From NCBI GenBank assembly GCA_030146705.1, contig JASLBE010000063.1, positions 1-32,398 of the forward strand: a stretch of 32,398 nt of DNA, given 5' to 3'. Positions 1 through 7,934 of this stretch are shown one piece after another (positions within the stretch are counted from its first letter, which is position 1; each line of letters begins with the position of its first letter). The stretch is from Tissierellales bacterium (lineage in GTDB: Bacteria; Bacillota; Clostridia; Tissierellales; Tissierellaceae). Under the pieces are notes generated by a model. It was not told the DNA's origin and searched no databases. It saw nothing but the letters and a program-made list of their open reading frames with translations. The position numbers were made by a program, and so were the translations under genes.

Positions 1-125
1 TCAACTACTGAAAATTCATATTTTGGACCAAGTAAAAACCCAATAGACCCAGAAGATCCTCCTGGTATCTTACTTGGGTCTATTGGGTTTTTACTTGGTC
101 CAAAATATGAATTTTCAGTAGTTGA
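1..125. repeat. Perfect 51-bp inverted repeat at the window edge (fold-back)
   Basis: Bases 1-51 are the exact reverse complement of bases 75-125, with a 23-base loop at 52-74. The right arm and the loop read as normal gatA sequence on the minus strand. The left arm sits where the next gatA codons should be and simply repeats the preceding gatA sequence backwards. A mismatch-free palindrome that starts at base 1 and cuts a conserved catalytic motif is what a library or amplification chimera at a contig end looks like. A genuine genomic palindrome is possible but less likely. Confidence 0.9.
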
Positions 126-515
126 CCCAATGGCAAATTCATCTAGGTTGGCCTTGCCTAAAATTATGCCATCTTCCTCTTCTATTAAGTCTACTACTGT
201 TGCATTGAAAGGAGGTATATAGTCTTCCAGCATCTTTGACCCACAAGTTGTCTTTATCCCCTTGGTAGATATATTATCCTTAATTGTAACTGGAACTCCA
301 GCCAGGCAACCTAAAGCCTCTCCATTTTTAACCTTTTCATCTATAATACCAGCCCTTTTAAGAGCCTCTTCCTTATTTATAGTTATAAAAGCATTTAAGT
401 CCTTCTTCTCTTCTATAAGACTTAAATGTGCCCTTACTATTTCAAGAGCTGTTACTTCCTTATTTATAAGTTTTTCCCTAATTTCATAAGCCGATAGCTT
501 AGTTATATCCATCAT
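1..515 (-). CDS. gatA: Aspartyl/glutamyl-tRNA amidotransferase subunit A, partial, ends in a chimeric fold-back
   Basis: GatA is the amidase subunit of GatCAB. It releases ammonia from glutamine and delivers it to GatB for amidation of mischarged Asp-tRNA(Asn) or Glu-tRNA(Gln). About 156 genuine residues can be read. The catalytic Lys79 lies in VPVTIKDN and the cis-Ser154 in PGGSSG; downstream of DEFAIGSTTENS the family signature is intact. After GGSSG the frame runs into the inverted repeat (about 15 meaningless residues), so the nucleophile Ser178 and the rest of the roughly 480-residue protein are missing. Two ATGs (515 and 512) follow an AGGGGTG ribosome site; spacing slightly favours 512. 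It lies 7 bases after gatC and is the last gene of the pcrA-ligA-gatC-gatA run. Confidence 0.9.
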   Translation of the reverse strand, partial: MMDITKLSAYEIREKLINKEVTALEIVRAHLSLIEEKKDLNAFITINKEEALKRAGIIDEKVKNGEALGCLAGVPVTIKDNISTKGIKTTCGSKMLEDYIPPFNATVVDLIEEEDGIILGKANLDEFAIGSTTENSYFGPSKNPIDPSKIPGGSSGSIGFLLGPKYEFSVV

Positions 516-522
516 TTCACCC

Positions 523-813
523 CTAATCCATTATATTTAATAGCTTAAAGTAGCCATATTGTTGTTCCTTAGTATTTTCAAGAACTTCTTCCCTAGTTAA
601 CATATAGTTTTCTTCTACTTGGTCAGACCTAAATCCTTTTATATCATCATTTATTTGGTAAAGATTCTCTACATTTTCAGTAGGGACTTCTTGCAAAATT
701 GCAACCCTATTTAAAGATTCATTTAACTTTTCTTCTAGGCTTTCAATATCTCCATCATCAAACTTCAACATTGAAAAACTAGCCATTTTTCTAATATCAT
801 CTTTAGAAATCAT
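523..813 (-). CDS. gatC: Aspartyl/glutamyl-tRNA amidotransferase subunit C
   Basis: GatC is the small subunit that wraps around GatA and GatB and stabilises the amidotransferase. At 96 residues it has the usual family length (about 95). The N-terminal helix carries the DDIRKMASFSML pattern, followed by the acidic segment with FDDGDIESLEEKLN. The centre has VPTENVEN, matching the family's V-x-T-x-x-V-x-P-like strand, then the TREEVLENTKE segment. An AGGAGG ribosome site precedes the ATG at 813. It is followed directly by gatA. A separate promoter upstream is possible because 108 bases containing a hairpin divide it from ligA. The assignment rests on length, pattern and neighbour. Confidence 0.9.
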   Translation of the reverse strand: MISKDDIRKMASFSMLKFDDGDIESLEEKLNESLNRVAILQEVPTENVENLYQINDDIKGFRSDQVEENYMLTREEVLENTKEQQYGYFKLLNIMD

Positions 814-844
814 AACTCCGCCTCCTATTTTTACATTCCCGTCT

Positions 845-874
845 ATTTTACCACTAATATATCCTAAAAATCAA
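845..874 (-). promoter_or_regulatory. Possible promoter for gatCA
   Basis: On the minus strand TTGATT (869-874) and TAAAAT (845-850) are separated by 18 bases, about 30 bases upstream of the gatC ATG. The match to the sigma-A consensus is fair. It would let gatCA be transcribed apart from pcrA-ligA. Confidence 0.4.
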
Positions 875-881
875 ATTCCTA

Positions 882-916
882 CTGGAAAATCAAGACTATA
901 TAAACTAGTCTTCCAG
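882..916 (-). other. Hairpin between ligA and gatC
   Basis: AAGACTA (892-898) pairs with TAGTCTT (906-912). An outer CTGG/CCAG closes the stem with a six-base bulge on one side. No U-run follows directly, so it is a poor intrinsic terminator. It may be a processing or stability element at the ligA 3' end. Confidence 0.4.
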
Positions 917-921
917 TCAAC

Positions 922-2913
922 CTAACCTAGCTTCAATATTTCACCTAATTTTTCTTGGTCTATAATTTCAATTCCTAGGTCCAAGGCCTTAGTATATTTC
1001 GAACCAGGATTTTCTCCAACTACAACATAGTCTGTCTTACTACTTACAGAGCCTGTTACCTTGGCCCCCATAGCTTCAACCCTAGACTTAAGCTCTTTTC
1101 TACTAAGCCCCTCAATAGTACCAGTTATCACCACAGTTTTATTTGAAAGTAAGGATGTTTCAAGTTCTTGCTCCTCATAATAAGGTCTAACACCTAATTC
1201 TAGCAATCTAGCTACCATATTAAGAGTTTTTTCATCCCTAAAAAATCCTATTATATTATTGGCTATAACCTCTCCAACTTCTCCAACACCAATAAGCTCA
1301 TCATATTTTGCCTCCCTTAGTCTTTCAAGAGACTTATAATGGTCCGCTAGGTCTGTTGCTGTCTTTATCCCAACATTATTAATTCCCAGGGCATAAATAA
1401 ATGAATTTAGGGGGATTTCCTTACTCTTCTCAATAGAGTTTAAAAGATTATTGGTCTTTTTTTCCTTGAAGCCCTCTAGGCCTATTAGGTCGTCATAGGT
1501 CAATTCATAAAGCTGAGGTAGCTCCCTTAAATCAAGTTCATCTTCTAAAAGCTCAGCTGTCTTTTCACTAAAGCCCTCAATATTCATAGCATCCCTACTA
1601 GCAAAGTGGACTAGTTTATTTATAAGCTGGGGCTTACATCCATAGGCATTCCTGCAAAAAATATGGACCCCATCTTGAACAAGTTCCCTTCCACAAGATG
1701 GACAAAGTTCAGGCTTTTCAATCTTCCTAGTATTTCCGCTGTCATCAACAACTCCTAGGATTTCTGGTATAACATCATTAGACCTCCTAATTAGGACCCT
1801 AGAGTTTATACTTACCTGCTTCCTAACTATGTCATCATAGTTATTTAAAGTAGCTCTTGATATAGTTGCACCAGCAATCTCTACTGGCTCCAAAATTGCT
1901 GTTGGGGTTAACTTCCCTGTCCTCCCAACATTCCAAACCACATCTAAAAGTGTAGTAGTAACCTCCTCTGCCTCAAACTTATAGGCCATAGCCCAGCGAG
2001 GAAATTTATTAGTATAGCCCAGGACCTCCCTAGTCCTTATATCATTTATTTTTACTACCATCCCATCAGTTAAAATATCTAACTCATGCCTCTTTTCATC
2101 TTGCAAGCCTATTTCTTCAATTAACTTTTCCATACTTGTAAACTTCTTTACATAAGGATAAACAGGTATTAAGTTTTCCCTCAAAAACTCCAAACTTTCT
2201 AAATGATTCTTGAATTCCTTCCCCTCAATATAACCAATATTATAAAAATAACCCACTAGTCTTCTCTCCCTGGTTATATTGGTATCCAAATTTCTAAGGG
2301 CACCAGCAGCTGCATTCCTAGCATTTTTAAGTGGCTCATCGTGGGTCCTATTATAGGCCTCTAGGCTAGAAAGGGGCATAAGCCCTTCTCCTTGAACCTC
2401 CATCCTTCCCTGGAACTTAATTTCCTTAGGTATGGAGTCTATAACCTGGACCTGGGCCAATATCCCCTCTCCAGTTATTCCATTTCCCCTAGTTGCAGCC
2501 TGGACAAGCTTCCCCTTGTCATAGGTCAAGTTTATAGTAAGGCCATCAAACTTATATTCCAGTATATATTCTGGCTGGTCCAAACTCTCTTTGTGGCCTA
2601 AGTTGTAGTCCCTAATTAACTTATCAACTCTTTTCTCCCAGTCTAAAAGCTCCTCATAGTTTTGGGACTTGCCAAGACTCCAAAGCCTGCCTAGGTGGTT
2701 ATGCTTTTCAAACTTATCAAGGACAACCCCCCCAACCTTTTGGGTTGGAGAACTATCTAAGACCTTACCAGTTTCAGACTCAAGCCTAACTAGTTCATCA
2801 TATATCTTGTCATACTCCTTATCACTTAGGATAGGTTCATCTAAAGTGTAATAATGGTAGTTTAATTCATTTATCCTTCCAATTAATTCTTTCATTCTTC
2901 CTAACTTATCCAA
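922..2913 (-). CDS. ligA: NAD-dependent DNA ligase LigA
   Basis: LigA seals nicks in replication and repair with NAD as the adenylyl donor. At 663 residues it has full family length. Domains in order: N-terminal Ia domain (YHYYTLDEPILSDKEYD, residues 19-35); adenylation domain with the active Lys121 in KFDG; TRGNG; DGMVVKIND; OB fold; Cys4 zinc finger (CPSCGREL...FCRNAYGC); helix-hairpin-helix repeats with GLEGFKEKK; and a C-terminal BRCT domain (VVITGTIEGLSRKELK). The usual P-M-L-S-L segment reads RLWSLGK, a variant I believe occurs in some clostridial ligases. The start is TTG at 2913 behind GGGGTG; an ATG six codons later is the alternative. It begins 12 bases after pcrA, so the two are co-transcribed. 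Confidence 0.96.
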   Translation of the reverse strand: MDKLGRMKELIGRINELNYHYYTLDEPILSDKEYDKIYDELVRLESETGKVLDSSPTQKVGGVVLDKFEKHNHLGRLWSLGKSQNYEELLDWEKRVDKLIRDYNLGHKESLDQPEYILEYKFDGLTINLTYDKGKLVQAATRGNGITGEGILAQVQVIDSIPKEIKFQGRMEVQGEGLMPLSSLEAYNRTHDEPLKNARNAAAGALRNLDTNITRERRLVGYFYNIGYIEGKEFKNHLESLEFLRENLIPVYPYVKKFTSMEKLIEEIGLQDEKRHELDILTDGMVVKINDIRTREVLGYTNKFPRWAMAYKFEAEEVTTTLLDVVWNVGRTGKLTPTAILEPVEIAGATISRATLNNYDDIVRKQVSINSRVLIRRSNDVIPEILGVVDDSGNTRKIEKPELCPSCGRELVQDGVHIFCRNAYGCKPQLINKLVHFASRDAMNIEGFSEKTAELLEDELDLRELPQLYELTYDDLIGLEGFKEKKTNNLLNSIEKSKEIPLNSFIYALGINNVGIKTATDLADHYKSLERLREAKYDELIGVGEVGEVIANNIIGFFRDEKTLNMVARLLELGVRPYYEEQELETSLLSNKTVVITGTIEGLSRKELKSRVEAMGAKVTGSVSSKTDYVVVGENPGSKYTKALDLGIEIIDQEKLGEILKLG

Positions 2914-2925
2914 ATTTTCACCCCA

Positions 2926-5124
2926 TTATACTAATTTTATTGGAGCCATTGATGCCAATAAAAGTTTGACTCCTTTTTTCTCAAAGGCAATAGTTAACTC
3001 CTGGTCTCCATCTTTTTTATCCTTGGCAGTTACTACAACTCCCAGCCCCCATTTTTTATGGTCAACCTTATCTCCATCCTTAAACCTAGGACTAGCCTCT
3101 CCCCTAGGTTTGGACTCCTTGTTTGGGGCATATTTATTATTCAGGCCCAGGGAGGTTCTAGGTGTTTGTTTCATTGTTGTATGAACACTTGGCCTATTTT
3201 CCCTTAAGTCTATTAATTCTATATAGTCTTCCATCTCATCTATAAACCTAGATGGCTTGTGGTACTTAGTCATTCCATAAATCATCCTTTGTTTTGCATT
3301 AGTTAAAAATAATTCTTCCTCTGCCCTAGTTATACCCACATAACAAAGCCTTCTTTCCTCTTCCATTTCTTCCTCGTCCCCAGACTCTATAGACCTAAAG
3401 CCTGGAAATAAGTTTTCTTCCATTCCCACCATAAAAACAACTGGGAACTCTAGCCCCTTGGCAGAATGAAGAGTCATAAGAGTGGCTACATTATTACTAT
3501 CTTCCGTCTTGTCTACATCAGAAAGAAGGGAAACATTGGCTAAAAAGTCTTCTAGGCTTGGATCCTCTGTTTCTTTTTCATAGTTGGCAGCACTAGAAAT
3601 AAATTCTTGTATATTTTCTATCCTAGTCCTAGCTTCAATATTATCCTGTCTTTCAAGGTTCTCAATATAGCCTGACTCTTCTGCCACATACCTAATATAT
3701 TCCCACAAGCTATACTTGTCTTTTTCAGCCACTAGTCCCTCTATTAAGTCCCTAAAAGCTTCTAGCTTTTTCCTAGGACCTCCACCTATTTCCATTAGGT
3801 TTAAGTTTTCTAAGGCCTCAAAAATAGACCCATTTATCCTATAGGCAAAGTCTTCAATTTTTTCAATCGTAGCATTACCTATCCCCCTCTTAGGCGTATT
3901 TATTATCCTCTTAAGGGAAATATTATCAACTGGATTTTCTATAACCCTTAAATAGGCCACAAGGTCCTTAATTTCCATCCTGTCATAAAATTTTAAACCA
4001 CCAACAACCTTGTAGGGGATAGAAGATTGCATAAACATTTCTTCAAAGGGCCTAGATTGAGCATTGGTCCTGTATAGGACTGCAAAATCTGAAAGTTTCC
4101 TACCAGACTCTAGTCCTTCAAAAATAGTCTTGGCAACAAACTTGGCCTCCTCCCTTTCATTGTCTAGGTTATAGTACTTAACACTTTCTCCACCAGGATT
4201 GCTGGTCCAAAGTTTTTTAGCCTTCCTGCCAGTATTATTTTTAATTACATGGTTGGCTAGGTCCAAAATTTTACTAGTTGACCTATAGTTTTGCTCAAGT
4301 AAAATAGTCCTAGCATTTTTATAGTCCTTTTCAAAGTCTAAAATATTCCTAATATCTGCCCCCCTCCATCCATAGATGGACTGGTCGCCATCTCCAACTA
4401 CTGATAGGTTATTATGGCCTCCTGAAAGCTGTTTTATTAGCCTATATTGAACCCCGTTTGTATCCTGGTATTCATCTATAAATACATATTTAAACCTGTC
4501 CTGGTAGTAGTCTAAGACTTCTTCGTTGTCCCTTAATAATTCCACCGTTTTGATTAGTAAATCATCAAAGTCCAAGGCATTATATTCTTTTAACTTATCT
4601 TGGTAAAGCTTATATATCTTTAAAATGTTCTTATCCATATCCTTATAATTATCCATTACAAAGTCTGGACTATACATCTTGTCCTTAAACTTAGATATTA
4701 TGGATAAAATTGAATTCACATTATAGTAGTCTGTGCTTAAATTTAAATCCTTTATACATTCTTTAACCAGGGTTTGCTGGTCCCCCCTATCATATATGGT
4801 AAAGGAGCTTGTATATCCAATTTTTTCTATATGGGCCCTAAGTATCCTAACACATATAGAGTGGAAGGTCCCCATCCACATATAGTCTACATCCCTATTT
4901 AAAAGTTTAGCTACCCTTTCTTTCATTTCACTTGCTGCCTTATTAGTAAAGGTTATGGCCAATATATTTCTTGGACTTACACCCTTTTCCTCTATTAAAT
5001 ATGCTATCTTATGGGTTACTACCCTAGTTTTCCCACTACCAGCTCCTGCCAGTATTAATATAGGTCCCTCTGTATGTTCTACAGCTTCCCTTTGTCTTTC
5101 ATTTAGACCTTCTAAATAATCCAT
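2926..5124 (-). CDS. pcrA: ATP-dependent DNA helicase PcrA (UvrD/Rep family)
   Basis: PcrA is a 3'-5' superfamily 1A helicase for nucleotide excision repair, rolling-circle replication and removal of RecA or stalled RNA polymerase. It has 732 residues, normal for the family. Visible motifs: Q-motif LNERQREAV; Walker A AGAGSGKT (residues 26-33); motif II DEYQDTN; GDGDQSIYGWRGA; QNYRS; motif V LHSAKGLEF; motif VI VGITRAEEE. The C-terminal tail (FKDGDKVDHKKWGLG) is the Tudor-like RNA-polymerase-binding module typical of Gram-positive PcrA. The ATG at 5124 follows a GAGGGG ribosome site. It is the first gene of the pcrA-ligA-gatC-gatA run, an order common in Firmicutes. Confidence 0.97.
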   Translation of the reverse strand: MDYLEGLNERQREAVEHTEGPILILAGAGSGKTRVVTHKIAYLIEEKGVSPRNILAITFTNKAASEMKERVAKLLNRDVDYMWMGTFHSICVRILRAHIEKIGYTSSFTIYDRGDQQTLVKECIKDLNLSTDYYNVNSILSIISKFKDKMYSPDFVMDNYKDMDKNILKIYKLYQDKLKEYNALDFDDLLIKTVELLRDNEEVLDYYQDRFKYVFIDEYQDTNGVQYRLIKQLSGGHNNLSVVGDGDQSIYGWRGADIRNILDFEKDYKNARTILLEQNYRSTSKILDLANHVIKNNTGRKAKKLWTSNPGGESVKYYNLDNEREEAKFVAKTIFEGLESGRKLSDFAVLYRTNAQSRPFEEMFMQSSIPYKVVGGLKFYDRMEIKDLVAYLRVIENPVDNISLKRIINTPKRGIGNATIEKIEDFAYRINGSIFEALENLNLMEIGGGPRKKLEAFRDLIEGLVAEKDKYSLWEYIRYVAEESGYIENLERQDNIEARTRIENIQEFISSAANYEKETEDPSLEDFLANVSLLSDVDKTEDSNNVATLMTLHSAKGLEFPVVFMVGMEENLFPGFRSIESGDEEEMEEERRLCYVGITRAEEELFLTNAKQRMIYGMTKYHKPSRFIDEMEDYIELIDLRENRPSVHTTMKQTPRTSLGLNNKYAPNKESKPRGEASPRFKDGDKVDHKKWGLGVVVTAKDKKDGDQELTIAFEKKGVKLLLASMAPIKLV

Positions 5125-5159
5125 AATCTTCCCCTCTCATAACAATTCTTCATTATCAT

Positions 5160-5187
5160 ATTATATAATACTTGGGCTTATATTCAA
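5160..5187 (-). promoter_or_regulatory. Promoter of the pcrA-ligA operon
   Basis: On the minus strand TTGAAT (5182-5187) and a perfect TATAAT (5160-5165) are 16 bases apart, just downstream of the previous gene's terminator and about 35 bases upstream of the pcrA ATG. Confidence 0.6.
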
Positions 5188-5207
5188 TGGAATAAAATAT
5201 CCCGGGC

Positions 5208-5248
5208 CTAAAGAAAAGGTGGAAAACACCTAGGGTATTTTCCACCTT
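5208..5248 (-). terminator. Intrinsic terminator of the TraX-family gene
   Basis: An 11-bp perfect stem (5216-5226 with 5238-5248), whose loop can pair three more bases, is followed on the minus strand by TTTTCTTT. It lies 10 bases beyond the stop of the TraX-family gene and separates it from the pcrA promoter. Confidence 0.8.
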
Positions 5249-5257
5249 AACATTATA

Positions 5258-6085
5258 CTAAATTATTTTTTTCTCGATTATAGTTCCCAATAAATATAGG
5301 GCATATATATGGCTTGGGTAAAATATATAGAAAAAGTACTTCATCTTCCTACCCTGTTCACCATTGTAGGCCAATAATAAAGGGGCTGCAACCACCATTA
5401 ACCACTGGTAGTTTTCATAAAACATCTTATGGGGATTCAAACCTGTCCCCCTTAAAAATAAGAGGGAGAAAACTACATAGGCAGCCACTTGAAGCCTCCT
5501 GTCTTCCCTAAACATATATAAAATAATCCCTAGAAATATATAAAGGCCCTGGCCCTCTGTTGTTAAGGGCATTGGTAAAAAAGTCATTACAAGACTTACT
5601 AGCCTTATGTCTAAATTTCCTATATTCATTATAAATAAAAAACTTATTAAAAAGGGGGCCAGTAATAAGACCAAACCTAAAACTAACTTCCCATAGTCCT
5701 TCTTATGGAAGCTAGACCTTATTAAGTCTACAAAGCATAGGCTTAAGACTACTAAAAACAAGGAACCAAACATAGAATTCATTATGGCTATATTATTTAT
5801 GCTTGGGAAGGCTAAGCTTATTCTTTTATTTAAAATACTCATTATTACATAGCCAATATAGAGTCTAAGTAAGTATTTTTTCCTATTTTTAGTATAGTAA
5901 AATCCCTCTACTGTAAGAAAAATAAAAATTGGTGCAACTATCCGCCCCAACCAATTGAACCAAATAGGGACATTTAACCCCGCCCCTCCAAAAAAATAAT
6001 GGATATGGTCCAAGGTCATAAGAACTATTCCTATTAGCTTTAATTGAAAACCATTTAAACCTTTTTTATCCTGGATATTTTCCAT
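5258..6085 (-). CDS. TraX-family multipass membrane protein
   Basis: This 275-residue protein has about eight hydrophobic segments. It matches the TraX family pattern: an N-terminal LKLIGIVLMTLDHIHYFF, then WLGRIVAPIFIFLTVEGF, a YLLRLY loop, and a C-terminal YNGEQGRKMKYFFYIFYP followed by SHIYAL. TraX of the F plasmid acetylates the pilin N-terminus. Chromosomal homologues are widespread in Firmicutes, and their substrate is unknown; an acyltransferase role at the membrane is the usual guess. A canonical AAGGAGG precedes the ATG at 6085. It follows the HD hydrolase gene after 71 bases with no convincing terminator between, so the two may share a transcript. An intrinsic terminator follows it. 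Confidence 0.85.
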   Translation of the reverse strand: MENIQDKKGLNGFQLKLIGIVLMTLDHIHYFFGGAGLNVPIWFNWLGRIVAPIFIFLTVEGFYYTKNRKKYLLRLYIGYVIMSILNKRISLAFPSINNIAIMNSMFGSLFLVVLSLCFVDLIRSSFHKKDYGKLVLGLVLLLAPFLISFLFIMNIGNLDIRLVSLVMTFLPMPLTTEGQGLYIFLGIILYMFREDRRLQVAAYVVFSLLFLRGTGLNPHKMFYENYQWLMVVAAPLLLAYNGEQGRKMKYFFYIFYPSHIYALYLLGTIIEKKII

Positions 6086-6156
6086 ATTATTCCTCCTTAT
6101 AGGAATAATATATCCAATTATATTTAATTTAAAATAAAAAAACCTTTAACTTTTTC

Positions 6157-6738
6157 TTAAGATTCAATGTTTCCCCTTAAGTCTAAAATATCACAGGCCT
6201 TGCCAAGGGCCTTTATTGTTTCATCTATAGCAGTAGACCTTTCTAGGTCTAACATTTCTAAGCCTTGGCTTATAACATCCCTATTTACATTCCTAGCAAA
6301 AGCCTTGTCCTTCCATTTTTTATTAACAGACTTGGTTTTTATATCCAAAACCGACCTACTTGGCCTAACAAGTACAGCAGCTGTTACAAGCCCTGTAAGT
6401 TCATCTACCATAAATAAAACCTTCTCCATCTGGCTCTTTGGCTCCTTTGTAACCCCAGGCATAATTCCATATCCGTGGGAGGATATAGAATCTATATCTT
6501 CCTTGGAAAAACCTTCCTCTCCTAAAATATCATATACCTTACTGCAATGCTCTTCTGGGTACATTTCATAGTCCACATCATGTAAAAGTCCAATAATCCC
6601 CCATTTTTCTGGGTCTTCTCCATAATATTCAGCAAAATGTCTCATAGCCGCCTCTACTGACAAGCAGTGCTTTATTAGACTTTCACTTTTTACATACTTC
6701 CTTAATATATCAAATGCTTCATCCCTAGTTATATTCAT
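6157..6738 (-). CDS. HD-domain hydrolase, HDIG type
   Basis: A 193-residue HD-superfamily metal-dependent hydrolase. Metal-ligand candidates are His24 (IKHCLSVEAAM), the His53-Asp54 doublet (GLLHDVDYEMYP), His in EEHCSKVY and His in ISSHGYG, followed by VDELTGLV, which supplies the last Asp. Proteins of this compact type are annotated only as HD or HDIG hydrolases; phosphatase activity on a nucleotide or similar phosphate ester is likely, but the substrate cannot be told. I chose ATG 6738, seven bases after AAGGAG. An upstream in-frame GTG at 6747 lies inside the ribosome site and is unlikely. It precedes the TraX-family gene. Confidence 0.85.
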   Translation of the reverse strand: MNITRDEAFDILRKYVKSESLIKHCLSVEAAMRHFAEYYGEDPEKWGIIGLLHDVDYEMYPEEHCSKVYDILGEEGFSKEDIDSISSHGYGIMPGVTKEPKSQMEKVLFMVDELTGLVTAAVLVRPSRSVLDIKTKSVNKKWKDKAFARNVNRDVISQGLEMLDLERSTAIDETIKALGKACDILDLRGNIES

Positions 6739-6807
6739 TTTACTCACTCCTTTTCAGTACTATATCATATTTGTCTGAATATTTGAATATTATTTTTCTA
6801 AATAAAA

Positions 6808-6831
6808 AAAGATAGTCAAAAGACTATCTTT
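6808..6831 (-). terminator. Intrinsic terminator of the first-listed LCP gene
   Basis: A 10-bp perfect stem (6808-6817 with 6822-6831) with a four-base loop is followed on the minus strand by a T-rich run (TTTTATTTA). The TAG stop of the LCP gene lies inside the stem. Confidence 0.9.
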
Positions 6832-7765
6832 TATATTCTGGAAACATAGCATCTATGAGCTGGTCTTTGCCTAACTCATCATATATATAATAGGAAACCC
6901 CATTTATATAAGTTCCCTCACCTGGAATTATCTCTGTCCTCATTGTTTCCGTATCTAGTTTTCCAGCCGAAAGGGCATATTTTAGCATCTTATTAAGTGG
7001 TATATTAGTATCTACATAGTCATAATAAGTTTTTATTAGCTTATCTAAATTTAATAGGTTAGATGGTTTTAAAACCTGCTTAGCCAACTCCTTCATAAAA
7101 TACTGCTGGGCCTTAACCCTGCCAACATCCCCATCAGGATACCTCCTGAACCTTAAGAAGTCATGTGCCTTTTGGCCATCTAAAAGTTGTAGGCCTGGTT
7201 GTAGGTCTATCCTAAGTGGTGGCTTTGCTACTGGGTCAGAATACCTCATCCTAACTGGTACATCAATCTCTACCCCACCTATAGCATTTACTATTTCCTT
7301 AACTCCTGCAAAATCCACCTTAACATAATAATCCACTTCCAAGTCTAAGAAATCTTCTATTGTTTCAATAGCAAGTTTTGGACCTCCGTAAGAATGGGCA
7401 TGGTTTATCTTATCCAGCCTACCCTTAACTAGGACCCTAGTATCTCTTGGTATGGATAAAAGGTCTATTTCTCCAGTTTCAAAATTCGCTTTCGCTAACA
7501 TTATTGTATCTGTCCTATGGCCTCTTTCAGCTACAAGGGCAGATTTTCCACTTCCTAAGTCGTCATCAACACCCATAAGTAAAACTAGGACTGATTTATC
7601 TACTTTTGGATCTCTTGGTACTGGTTTGTTCCTGTCTATTTCTCCCATAGCCTCTACCTCGTCATCTTGAAATAGATTGCCCAAAACAAACTTATCAACC
7701 CCAGTAAAAATTAACCCAAAGCATATACATGAAATTAAAAACGAAGTTAAAAAACTTTTCTTCAT
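6824..7765 (-). CDS. LytR-CpsA-Psr (LCP) family cell-wall polymer ligase, copy 1
   Basis: LCP enzymes move lipid-linked glycopolymers such as teichoic acids or capsule onto peptidoglycan outside the membrane. This 313-residue copy has an N-terminal membrane helix (residues 5-28, FLTSFLISCICFGLIF). The extracellular LCP domain shows VLLMGVDDD, GHRTDTIMLAKAN, LLSIPRDTRV (the pyrophosphate-binding Arg), KINHAHSYGG, and the conserved FLRFRRYPDGDVGRVKAQQ. ATG 7765 follows AGAAGGTG. It lies downstream of a close paralogue with its own terminator, so the pair looks like a tandem duplication with separate transcription. Two 11-bp direct repeats lie upstream. Confidence 0.95.
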   Translation of the reverse strand: MKKSFLTSFLISCICFGLIFTGVDKFVLGNLFQDDEVEAMGEIDRNKPVPRDPKVDKSVLVLLMGVDDDLGSGKSALVAERGHRTDTIMLAKANFETGEIDLLSIPRDTRVLVKGRLDKINHAHSYGGPKLAIETIEDFLDLEVDYYVKVDFAGVKEIVNAIGGVEIDVPVRMRYSDPVAKPPLRIDLQPGLQLLDGQKAHDFLRFRRYPDGDVGRVKAQQYFMKELAKQVLKPSNLLNLDKLIKTYYDYVDTNIPLNKMLKYALSAGKLDTETMRTEIIPGEGTYINGVSYYIYDELGKDQLIDAMFPEYKR

Positions 7766-7830
7766 ATGTACACACCTTCTCTTTCTATAACAGCTACTTA
7801 TTATAATATACTAAACTTCTAAATAATTCA

Positions 7831-7852
7831 TTACAAATTTCTTACAATTTTC
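7831..7852 (-). promoter_or_regulatory. Two tandem 11-bp repeats upstream of LCP copy 1
   Basis: On the plus strand TTACAAATTTC (7831-7841) is followed at once by TTACAATTTTC (7842-7852), one mismatch apart. They cover the presumed -35 region of LCP copy 1 (minus-strand TTGTAA, then TAGTAT 17 bases on). An 11-bp period is typical of OmpR-family response-regulator sites; PhoP boxes are TTAACA-like. The region is AT-rich, so chance is possible. Confidence 0.35.
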
Positions 7853-7912
7853 TTAAATCAAGGCAGAATATAAAACATATTCTATCATATTTAGTAAATT
7901 TTGTTAAACAAA

Positions 7913-7934
7913 AAAGGACTATTTCTAGTCCTTT
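7913..7934 (-). terminator. Intrinsic terminator of LCP copy 2
   Basis: An 8-bp stem (7913-7920 with 7927-7934) with a six-base loop is followed on the minus strand by TTTTGTTT. The TAA stop of copy 2 begins at the base of the stem. Confidence 0.85.

Noticed and set aside
1..125. Considered a natural invertible or hairpin-end element
   Set aside because: No recombinase or repeat partner is visible, and the left arm destroys gatA; a chimera at the contig end is simpler.
262..489. A 75-codon plus-strand frame near the window start
   Set aside because: It overlaps the gatA 5' region on the other strand, whose translation matches GatA residue by residue.
6167..6571. A 134-codon plus-strand frame over the HD hydrolase
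   Set aside because: Antisense shadow of a gene with clear metal-binding motifs; no ribosome site or family resemblance.
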